Shown piece after piece: positions 6,370 through 12,032 of a DNA stretch of 26,357 nt. The stretch comes from a virus, in IMG/VR virus record IMGVR_UViG_3300037134_000176, positions 1-26,357 of that record, one strand, 5' to 3'. Position 1 is the stretch's first letter; each line of letters begins with the position of its first letter. A model generated the notes under the pieces. That model did not search any database, was not told the origin of the DNA, and was given only the letters and a program-made list of their open reading frames with translations. The position numbers were made by a program, and so were the translations under genes.

Positions 6370-6555
6370 GTGCCCTGGACGGCATCCGAGGCCAAGAAGC
6401 ATAACCGCGCGGTCAAGTCGCCGAAGCGCAAGCGGCAGTGGGCTGCGACGGCCAATGCCATCCTCGCTAGGACTCACGACGATGCTCGCGCGATCCGCGG
6501 TGCTAACAGCGCGGTGAAGAAAACATCTTCCAAACGTAGTCGCCGCCGGAGTTGA
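6370..6555 (+). CDS. Small basic protein of the MPW...AN-x-V family
   Basis: GTG at 6370 begins 3 nt after the preceding stop, suggesting coupling; there is no strong ribosome site of its own. The 61-residue product reads MPWTASEAKKHNRAVKSPKR, then KRQWAATANAILARTHDD and AIRGANSAVKKTSSKRSRRRS. I recognise the pattern (MPW start, K-x-RQWA-x-xAN-x-xL-x-R, AIR-x-AN-x-V) as a widespread small protein of phages and bacteria with no established role. The gene ends 8 bp before the minus-strand endonuclease gene, so the two converge. Confidence 0.75.
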   Translation: MPWTASEAKKHNRAVKSPKRKRQWAATANAILARTHDDARAIRGANSAVKKTSSKRSRRRS

Positions 6556-6562
6556 TGCGGCG

Positions 6563-7159
6563 CTACGAGAGTATTTCTGCAAGGCGTTTTTTGCGGATTG
6601 TTTTGATTTTGGCTCGTCGTGCGGGAATCGTGAGGGCTTCTTCGACGGTCCATCCGAGGTCGAGGCGGGCTTCAATAGTATGGTGGGACAGTTCAACCGT
6701 GCGTGCCCATTCTGCCGCACATTTAGTTTCTCCACGGAACGTAAGTAGGCGGTTACTTTTCTGGTTCTGGTTCTGCTCTCGGGGTGTCGCCCACCGACAG
6801 TTCTCCTTGCAATACCCTAGCTTCCCATCGATCCTGTCGAGGCTTTTTCCTACTGGGCGTTCCCCGAGGTCAGCAAGAAAAGTAACGAACGACTTTCTCC
6901 AAGCTTTCGAGACAGTTACGCCGGCGCCTCCCCACTTAGGGAAATCCGCAGCCTTGGGGTTGCAGCATCTTTGGATCATTGCTTCCCAACTCATATAAGT
7001 GCGGCTCTCGGTTTTGCCGTGGATTATGTGGCCACCCTTGGCGTTGCATGAGCGAGAGCAAAATTTTCCCCCGCCACACTTAACAGCGCACGCGTACACA
7101 TAGAATTCTTTGCCGCAGTAGTTGCAGTGGCGGAGTACACTTGGACCTGGGGGTGTCAT
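6563..7159 (-). CDS. Free-standing HNH homing-type endonuclease with zinc finger
   Basis: The 198-residue product has three parts. Residues 12-38 form a zinc finger (CNYC, CSRSC). Residues 106-129 hold the HNH core of the type SLDRIDGKLGYCKENCRWAT followed by EQ, preceded by FLADLGERPVG, which is usual for this group. Residues 138-180 form a DNA-binding tail (FRGETKCAAEWARTVELSHH, then GWTVEEALTIP) seen in phage HNH proteins. Such enzymes nick or cut phage DNA and spread the locus. It is the only minus-strand gene in the head region. AGGAGG six bases upstream of the ATG (complement near 7166-7171) marks a clear start. No intron or split target gene is visible next to it. Confidence 0.9.
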   Translation of the reverse strand: MTPPGPSVLRHCNYCGKEFYVYACAVKCGGGKFCSRSCNAKGGHIIHGKTESRTYMSWEAMIQRCCNPKAADFPKWGGAGVTVSKAWRKSFVTFLADLGERPVGKSLDRIDGKLGYCKENCRWATPREQNQNQKSNRLLTFRGETKCAAEWARTVELSHHTIEARLDLGWTVEEALTIPARRAKIKTIRKKRLAEILS

Positions 7160-7189
7160 ATTCGTCCTCCTGAGACGATTAGGCTTCGC

Positions 7190-7205
7190 CGGGGCTCGAA
7201 CCCCG
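7190..7205 (-). other. Stem-loop with tRNA T-arm-like sequence
   Basis: On the minus strand the sequence CGGGGTTCGAGCCCCG forms a perfect 5-bp stem and contains GGTTCGAGCCC, which fits the T-arm consensus GGTTCRANNCC. No matching acceptor, D or anticodon arms can be found in the flanking 80 bases, so it is not a complete tRNA gene. It lies in the leader of the HNH gene. It could be a tRNA remnant or a simple hairpin. Confidence 0.35.
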
Positions 7206-7213
7206 ACACCCTC

Positions 7214-7246
7214 ATTGTACGCTCCTTGATCAAGGGGTGCTAGTAT
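7214..7246. promoter_or_regulatory. Divergent promoter-like region around a 12-bp palindrome
   Basis: CCTTGATCAAGG (7224-7235) is a perfect palindrome, extendable to 7222-7237 with one G-T pair. On the plus strand it is followed by TGCTAGTAT (7238-7246), an extended -10-like element facing the portal gene. On the minus strand it is followed by TACAAT (7214-7219), a -10-like hexamer facing the HNH gene. The hexamers sit almost symmetrically about the palindrome centre. Neither has a good -35, as expected for promoters that need an activator or rely on an extended -10. Inference only. Confidence 0.4.
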
Positions 7247-7266
7247 ATAGTTGGACGGGGGTTTAG

Positions 7267-9048
7267 ATGGCGAACATTCAATTCATCGGAGCCGCGCGGA
7301 AGTCCCAGAAGCAAGAGAATATCGATCCGAGGTCGCGCCATCTTCAGGATTGGATATCCGCGTCGGATTCCGCCCGCAACAAAGCGTTAGGCGAAAATTT
7401 TTTTCGGGATGCTGAGAGTCTTTACAATTTTCAAGATGCGATGACTCCAGGCCCTGTCTATCGGCCTAGCCTTTCAATCCCGATGCTTCAAAGAATAATG
7501 CTCGAAGAAGCAAATCAAGTTAGTAACCTCTCGCCAAAGATGTACGTTTTCCCGAGCGCTGGCTCCTCCGATCCCTCCTACGCTGCGGCGCGCCAGGCTG
7601 ATCCTGACGATCCTGCCACCCGGCCCACCGCTCCTCGTGATCTTGCTCGCGAGGTTTCTTTACAGGCTCAATGGCAAATCTCGAAGATGAATCTTCATCT
7701 GCTGATGGCGGGGTTGACCGCCCGGTATTGTGGAGCTGGATGGATCGTGGCTGGGTTTGATCCAGATTTGGGCCGAGCCCGCGGCGGCATGTGGGCCAAA
7801 TCGATTGATCCGCGGTTGGTCTTCTTCGATCCTGGCACAGATTACACTTGGAACCCCTCCTACGCTGGCTGGGGAACATGGATGAATTTGGAGGACGTTA
7901 GGCTCAAGTGGCCGGTGACATCGAGGGCGATCAAGCCTCGGCATACATCCGGTGGGTTCCAGCCCTTCTCCGGTGATTCCGGCTACGGAATCGGCCAGCC
8001 GCCGGGGCCGATGAGCACGATGCCCAACTCTCCCGGAAGTAATTCAAAAACCCAGAGCAGCGAATGGCGTGTTTTAGTCCATCACTGCTTCTGTTGGGAT
8101 TACACTCGTGAGACCGTTGAGAAGGACGATGTTCCTGCGACATCCTTGATCGATCCAGAAGTCCGGTTGAAGTATCCCAACGGTCGTTGGTTCATCGATT
8201 GCGAGGGGATTATCCTCCAAGATGGGGATAATCCGTACCCGCGGCGCCGCGACATCAATGCCCCCCGGTTCCCCATCTTCCCGAACTACATATTGCCTCC
8301 CCTCTTCGGTCCCTGGGGCATCCCTGTCACCCGCATGACCGAGAATATGCAGCGTCTCGGGCAGAGGTTCATGTCACAGACCTTCGAGAATGGTCTACGC
8401 ATGAACAACGCCCTATGGGTTATAGAAGAAAATACAGGAATCGATATCGATGGGTTCGGCGGTCTCCCCGGCGAAGTGGTGACAATCAAGCCGGGCTCGA
8501 AGCCTCCCACGCCGATCACGCCTAACGCTATCGGGAACGGAGCATTACAGGCTGTTGACAAACTGTTTTCGATGCAGAATGACGTGCTTGGATTTTCGGC
8601 TTCGCGACAGGGTGACCCCGGCGCCGGGAACGTTTCGACTGACTTGTTCGACAGTGCGGTTTTGCAGTCTTCGGGGCTGTTGCAATTGGCCGGCAGATTT
8701 TTGAGCGAGACGGTGGAGTCAATTGGTACTTTTTATTTCGACTGCATGTGCAAATTTCAAGCGAAATCTAATTTGGCGTATAAAGGTCCCGAGGGAATCA
8801 CCCTTGCTAGTTGGGACGGGATGGTCGATCCTTCAACTTATGATCTGGCACTGGACGACGCTTCAGTCAGGCCTTTGTCCGAGGCCATCGTCAGAAAGAT
8901 CACGCCAAGTTTGATGGAAAAGGGAATTGTCGGGCCGGAGCGTGGGCTGCGAACTTTGGGTTATCCTGATCCTGAAGGAATTGCTCAAGAGCAGCAGACC
9001 CAGCAGGCATTGCAAGCACTAGCTAAAGTCCGATCGGGCAAGAAATAA
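7267..9048 (+). CDS. Portal protein
   Basis: The portal forms the dodecameric ring at one capsid vertex through which DNA passes and on which the terminase and tail assemble. The 593-residue length is typical of short-tailed phage portals. Supporting stretches are RGGMWAKSIDPRLVFFDPG (residues 172-190), GPWGIPVTRMTENMQRLGQR (348-367), a helical stem region (QTFENGLRMNNALWVIEENT, 371-390), and NDVLGFSASRQGDPGAGNVS (438-457) followed by long amphipathic helices (LLQLAGRFLSETVESIGTFY). Residues 230-262 are a Gly/Ser/Pro-rich loop. The ATG at 7267 follows a G-run (GACGGGGG). Position between terL and scaffold agrees. The call is from order and sequence pattern, not a catalytic motif. Confidence 0.88.
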   Translation: MANIQFIGAARKSQKQENIDPRSRHLQDWISASDSARNKALGENFFRDAESLYNFQDAMTPGPVYRPSLSIPMLQRIMLEEANQVSNLSPKMYVFPSAGSSDPSYAAARQADPDDPATRPTAPRDLAREVSLQAQWQISKMNLHLLMAGLTARYCGAGWIVAGFDPDLGRARGGMWAKSIDPRLVFFDPGTDYTWNPSYAGWGTWMNLEDVRLKWPVTSRAIKPRHTSGGFQPFSGDSGYGIGQPPGPMSTMPNSPGSNSKTQSSEWRVLVHHCFCWDYTRETVEKDDVPATSLIDPEVRLKYPNGRWFIDCEGIILQDGDNPYPRRRDINAPRFPIFPNYILPPLFGPWGIPVTRMTENMQRLGQRFMSQTFENGLRMNNALWVIEENTGIDIDGFGGLPGEVVTIKPGSKPPTPITPNAIGNGALQAVDKLFSMQNDVLGFSASRQGDPGAGNVSTDLFDSAVLQSSGLLQLAGRFLSETVESIGTFYFDCMCKFQAKSNLAYKGPEGITLASWDGMVDPSTYDLALDDASVRPLSEAIVRKITPSLMEKGIVGPERGLRTLGYPDPEGIAQEQQTQQALQALAKVRSGKK

Positions 9049-9056
9049 GGAGAAAA

Positions 9057-9311
9057 TTGGAAACTACGAGCAAGCCCGCAAAATCCGAGCCGCCCGCCGA
9101 TCACGCTTCATCCGCCCGCGGTATTCCTCCCCACAACTGGCGCGCGCATTGGCTAACAGTCAATGAGTTCAGCAGGATGATGGGCAGGCGTCCGCAAACA
9201 GTTCACACCTGGTTGCGAAATGGAACTTTGGCCGAATTTGGGATTCCAGTTTGCCAGTATCGCTGGGGCGGGCTGCACTCGGGCCGGACTTTTATATTGA
9301 ACATCTACTGA
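9057..9311 (+). CDS. Small helix-turn-helix (excisionase/MerR-like) DNA-binding protein
   Basis: TTG at 9057 follows TAAGGAG (9046-9052), eight bases after the portal stop, so it is likely co-translated. After about 30 polar residues (TTSKPAKSEPPADHASSA) comes WLTVNEFSRMMGRRPQTVHT, then WLRNGTLAEFGIPV, a winged HTH like those in excisionases: a 'wLT-x-x-E-x-A' helix, a recognition helix with TVxxWxRxGxL, and a short wing (RTFILNIY). Total 84 residues. Proteins of this kind bind DNA or assist recombination. Here it sits inside the virion-gene operon rather than near an integrase, so a regulator of late genes or a packaging-DNA factor is as likely. Confidence 0.7.
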   Translation: METTSKPAKSEPPADHASSARGIPPHNWRAHWLTVNEFSRMMGRRPQTVHTWLRNGTLAEFGIPVCQYRWGGLHSGRTFILNIY

Positions 9312-9438
9312 ACTCCAATTAGCCCCTCGTATTGGTGTTATTACCCCTTTCCCCGCTTCCCTCTCATCTGTTCTATCCTGACTCCAATCGCACTTTCACC
9401 GGCCTCACGGCCCCTGCTCGTGCGGAAGGAGAACCACC

Positions 9439-9495
9439 ATGAAGCATCGCAAGGAAACCAAGAAAGAGCGGCGCGCAGTCGCGCGGCGCAAGTAG
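9439..9495 (+). CDS. 18-residue Lys/Arg-rich micro-peptide
   Basis: AAGGAG (9426-9431) stands eight bases before ATG at 9439, and the frame ends at TAG 9493-9495. The peptide is MKHRKETKKERRAVARRK, with ten Lys/Arg and three acidic residues. It is too short for standard gene callers. I accept it because the ribosome site is strong and because it is one of four similarly short, similarly basic frames with strong sites in the next 700 bases. Role unknown; nucleic-acid binding or virion DNA neutralisation are guesses. The 127 bp before it (9312-9438) are pyrimidine-rich with no gene. Confidence 0.5.
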   Translation: MKHRKETKKERRAVARRK

Positions 9496-9503
9496 TTAAC
9501 CCG

Positions 9504-9519
9504 AGAGGGTTCGCCCTCT
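9504..9519 (+). terminator. UUCG-loop hairpin, possible terminator or processing hairpin
   Basis: AGAGGG-TTCG-CCCTCT makes a perfect 6-bp stem with a stable four-base loop, eight bases after the 9495 stop. It is followed by TTCTGTTG, a weak T-tract. It may be a partial terminator, or it may stabilise the mRNA 3' end. Confidence 0.4.
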
Positions 9520-9582
9520 TCTGTTGACCCTTGCCCCTGTTATCCGTCGCTGCATCAACTTTCCGAAAGGAGCCTGAGTCCC

Positions 9583-9717
9583 ATGGCCGGAACCCCCGCA
9601 ACAAGCTCCCGCGTCGTCAAGGACTTCGAGCAACCCAGGAAGTTCCTGCGCGACATGCGTGCCAAGATCGCTACCCGTGGCGCGAAGACTCGTTCTCGCC
9701 AAGCCAAACGATCCTGA
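9583..9717 (+). CDS. 44-residue basic small protein
   Basis: GAAAGGAG (9565-9572) precedes ATG 9583, and the frame ends at TGA 9715-9717. The product begins MAGTPATSSRVVKDFEQPRK, has an amphipathic middle (KFLRDMRAKIATRG) and ends AKTRSRQAKRS. It has 13 Lys/Arg against three acids. It is the second member of the basic micro-gene row. The following 119 bp (9718-9836) have no convincing start with a ribosome site. Function unknown. Confidence 0.6.
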   Translation: MAGTPATSSRVVKDFEQPRKFLRDMRAKIATRGAKTRSRQAKRS

Positions 9718-9836
9718 CTCATCCCGGAAACGGTGCTGCTGGCCTTCGCGCCCCGTTTTCTTAGCCGCCGAGCACCAGTCTGGACCAACCATCCTCTCTG
9801 GCCTGACTCAGCAACCGGAGCGAAGGAGGTACGCAG

Positions 9837-9896
9837 ATGGCAGCTCGTGGAGGCAGACGATCCACACGGCGTCGGCGCACCGCCGCTCGCAAGTAG
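9837..9896 (+). CDS. 19-residue Arg-rich (protamine-like) micro-peptide
   Basis: A near-ideal AAGGAGGT (9823-9830) stands six bases before ATG 9837; TAG is at 9894-9896. The peptide MAARGGRRSTRRRRTAARK has eight Arg and one Lys in 19 residues and no acid, a composition like protamines or polycation tails. The strength of the ribosome site is the main reason to believe it is translated. Function unknown; DNA condensation in the capsid or capsid-scaffold contact are possible. Confidence 0.5.
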   Translation: MAARGGRRSTRRRRTAARK

Positions 9897-9996
9897 AAGG
9901 GACTCAGGTTCCTTCGTTCGGCGACCGGAGGGGGAACTGGTGGGGGACTAGGCCCTGCCTTCCACGCCGAAAGCGTAGGATGCGCAAGACAGGAAA

Positions 9997-10035
9997 CGGC
10001 AGGGGGAGGGAGCGGTAACCTTCCCCCTCCTGCCG
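9997..10035 (+). other. Strong GC-rich stem-loop between micro-genes
   Basis: CGGC plus AGGGGGAGGG (9997-10010) pairs with CCTTCCCCCT (10019-10028) and GCCG (10032-10035). This gives about 14 pairs with one G-U, a three-base bulge and an 8-base loop. No T-tract follows, so a classical terminator is unlikely. Placed just before the ribosome site at 10042-10048, it may protect or define an mRNA segment. The only frame inside (ATG 9979, 12 codons) is not convincing. Confidence 0.45.
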
Positions 10036-10055
10036 AATCCCAAGGAGGTTTAACC

Positions 10056-10145
10056 ATGAAGTCAGCGAGTGTAGGCCACACGATTCCCAGGATGAAGAGG
10101 GCAGTGGACCGGCGCGTAGGCAAGACGTGGACGGGCCGAAAGTAG
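10056..10145 (+). CDS. 29-residue basic micro-peptide
   Basis: AAGGAGG (10042-10048) stands seven bases before ATG 10056, and the frame ends at TAG 10143-10145. The peptide begins MKSASVGHTIPRMKRAVDRR and ends VGKTWTGRK: nine Lys/Arg, one acid. It is the fourth member of the row of short basic frames with individual strong ribosome sites. Function unknown. Confidence 0.5.
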   Translation: MKSASVGHTIPRMKRAVDRRVGKTWTGRK

Positions 10146-10199
10146 CAGCCGGACAGTTCAACCAGCACGATCAGATACCAGCATCGAAGGAGCAGCAAA

Positions 10200-10388
10200 A
10201 TGGCAAAGATCAAGGAAGGTTTCGGGGTAAATTTCAACACCGAGATTTTTAAGTCCCCCCTCACTGTTGGCCGCACCGGCAATGAGCCCGGCCCCGACGT
10301 GAACAACACCCCCGTCGTCAACATCAAGGACCCCCTTGGCCTGATCCCCGAAGGCGGCGATAAGCCCTACTGGTCGGACAAGAAGTAA
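10200..10388 (+). CDS. 62-residue hypothetical protein
   Basis: GAAGGAG (10186-10192) precedes ATG 10200. The product reads MAKIKEGFGVNFNTEIFKSP, has TVGRTGNEPGPDVNNTPVVN in the middle and ends GGDKPYWSDKK. Unlike the four preceding peptides it is not strongly basic. Its Asn/Pro/Gly content suggests an extended surface or tail-fold protein. It ends 15 bp before the Gly/Pro-rich gene. No family recognised. Confidence 0.6.
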   Translation: MAKIKEGFGVNFNTEIFKSPLTVGRTGNEPGPDVNNTPVVNIKDPLGLIPEGGDKPYWSDKK

Positions 10389-10403
10389 GGCAGGCGGCTT
10401 TCA

Positions 10404-10928
10404 ATGGCAGCAGGCAATCCAGCACTCGCACAGATGATGGCCCGGCAGTTGATCGCCAAGATGGGCGCAGGTGGACCAGGTGGTCCTCCCGCCGGCCCTG
10501 GTGGCCCGATGCCTCCTCCACCCGGCATGACGGGAGCAGGCGGACCTCCGATGCCCGGTGGACCGGGCGCCGGTGGCCCTCCTCCAGGACCCGGTGGCCC
10601 CGGTGGTTCCAATGCTCCTCCCGCCACTCCGGCTGGGCTCCAGCTCTCTCAGCAACTGGCCGAGCTTCAAGGCGCCGATCCGGATGCGACAGTTAAATCG
10701 CTCACCTCAATCAAATCTCAGGTCATGACCTTGGTTACCCGCTGTGCGTTCACCATGCCAGGGACAACGCGCAATCTTTTCAACGTGGTCAAGTACCTCG
10801 ACAACGCGATTCAAGAAGCGGAGAAGGCCGCGGCCACTACCGCCTCAGCCGGACCGATCGCCAATAACGCAGCCATCCCTAACCCCGCCGGTCAGCAGTC
10901 AGGTGCGGGTAGTACGGGCGGCCAGTAA
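10404..10928 (+). CDS. Gly/Pro-rich hypothetical virion-region protein
   Basis: The ATG at 10404 has AGGCAGG upstream (10387-10393 region). Of 174 residues, 1-20 are helical (AAGNPALAQMMARQLIAKM). Residues 21-75 are collagen-like Gly/Pro (GAGGPGGPPAGPGGPMPPPP and similar). Residues 78-140 are helical (LQLSQQLAELQGADPDATVK, TTRNLFNVVKYLDNAIQEAE), and the end is Ala/Gly-rich. It is directly upstream of scaffold and capsid genes. A flexible linker between two helical ends could act in head assembly, but this is inferred from position. Not a true collagen: the Gly-X-Y register breaks often. Confidence 0.65.
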   Translation: MAAGNPALAQMMARQLIAKMGAGGPGGPPAGPGGPMPPPPGMTGAGGPPMPGGPGAGGPPPGPGGPGGSNAPPATPAGLQLSQQLAELQGADPDATVKSLTSIKSQVMTLVTRCAFTMPGTTRNLFNVVKYLDNAIQEAEKAAATTASAGPIANNAAIPNPAGQQSGAGSTGGQ

Positions 10929-10954
10929 CCCTGTAAGAAGGAGACCCTCCCCCC

Positions 10955-11929
10955 ATGGCCTTGAAAGATATTCTCTCGAACGCCAAGTACGCCGATGACA
11001 TGATTTTGAATCTGCCCGACGGATCGACAGTCAACGTGGGTGAAATCCGTGCCCTGCCCGTGGCTGAGCGCCAGGCTTTGACTGCCCAGATCGAGCAAAG
11101 GCAGTCTACTCTTGGTCAGGCCGAACTGGCCTTTGCGGCCAAGTTCCAGCAGGCTGTGCAGGCCGGCTGGCTGGCGCAGGATGGCAAGATTGTCGCTCCA
11201 GTGCAGCAACAGACTCAGCAAACTACCCAGACTCAACCGACTTCCACTCAGCTTCGTGCCGCGGCCCAGGCCGAGTACGGCCTTTCCGATGACGACCCGC
11301 TCCTTGGCCCGGTCGTGAAGCAAATGAAGGCGGAGTTGGCCCAGCGTGACGCCAAGCTCGCCGAACTCACGACTAAGCTCGACGCCCTGCCCGGCCAGTT
11401 CGATTCGCTCAAGTCCACCCTTACCAACAGCCTCGGCCAGGTGACCGGTGTCGTCAACACATCTGTTGGCCGCTATTTGAACGACCAGTACCAGTCGCAG
11501 TTCGCGCAGGCCACCAAGGATCTTCCCAAGGGTGTAGCCGTGGGTTACGAGGATGCATACAAGTATGCGTCCGAAAAGAACCTGAAGGACAAGGACGGTT
11601 TCCTTCAGATTGATGCCGCGGTGGACCGGCTGACCTGGGACGCGCGCAAGAAGGCCGAACGCGACGAGTGGAAGGCTTCGGAAACGGCCAAGCTGACCAA
11701 GGATATTGAGGAGAGGAACCGCATCTCCACCTTGACTCCTCCTTCGCGCAACCCGTTGAATTCGACGGCCAGGCCTGCCGCGGGTGAATTCGATCCTTAC
11801 AACGAGCGTACCGATGCCAAGGGGAACAAGACCCGGCAGGTCAAGTCCTTCGAGGAAGCGATGTCGGCGGCCATGTCGGACGAAGATGTTTTGAAGTCGG
11901 CACTGGGAAGTTCAGGAATGGTGCAGTAG
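10955..11929 (+). CDS. Probable capsid scaffolding protein
   Basis: Scaffolds guide procapsid assembly and are then released or cleaved; they lie directly before the major capsid gene, as here. The 324-residue product is helical and highly charged. It has a short ordered start (MALKDILSNAKYADDMILNL, PDGSTVNVGEIRAL), a Gln/Thr linker (residues 84-99), a coiled-coil-like stretch (GPVVKQMKAELAQRDAKLAE, residues 118-165) and a charged C-terminal region. This is the usual scaffold plan, but no sequence motif proves it. AAGGAGA precedes the ATG. Confidence 0.75.
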   Translation: MALKDILSNAKYADDMILNLPDGSTVNVGEIRALPVAERQALTAQIEQRQSTLGQAELAFAAKFQQAVQAGWLAQDGKIVAPVQQQTQQTTQTQPTSTQLRAAAQAEYGLSDDDPLLGPVVKQMKAELAQRDAKLAELTTKLDALPGQFDSLKSTLTNSLGQVTGVVNTSVGRYLNDQYQSQFAQATKDLPKGVAVGYEDAYKYASEKNLKDKDGFLQIDAAVDRLTWDARKKAERDEWKASETAKLTKDIEERNRISTLTPPSRNPLNSTARPAAGEFDPYNERTDAKGNKTRQVKSFEEAMSAAMSDEDVLKSALGSSGMVQ

Positions 11930-12032
11930 CCCAAGTTTCTCTGGGAGCAGGCTAGTTCTCCTCCCTTGACATCAACCGCAACCAACTGTCCGGCGACCTC
12001 CCCCATCCTCGCTTGGACCAGGAGAACACATC

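Noticed and set aside
6552-6998. Plus-strand frame opposite the HNH gene
   Set aside because: Shadow; the HNH motifs and ribosome site prove the minus-strand reading.
7160-7266. Complete tRNA gene on the minus strand
   Set aside because: Only a T-arm-like hairpin is present; no acceptor, D or anticodon arms could be drawn.
9979-10017. 12-codon plus-strand frame MRKTGNGRGRER
   Set aside because: Basic like its neighbours, but no clear Shine-Dalgarno, and it overlaps the strong stem-loop.
9761-10327. 188-codon minus-strand frame over the micro-gene row
   Set aside because: No ribosome site, mixed composition; the plus strand has repeated strong ribosome sites in this space.
11966-11994. Promoter before the capsid gene (TTGACA at 11966)
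   Set aside because: No -10-like hexamer at 16-18 bases; region is C-rich.
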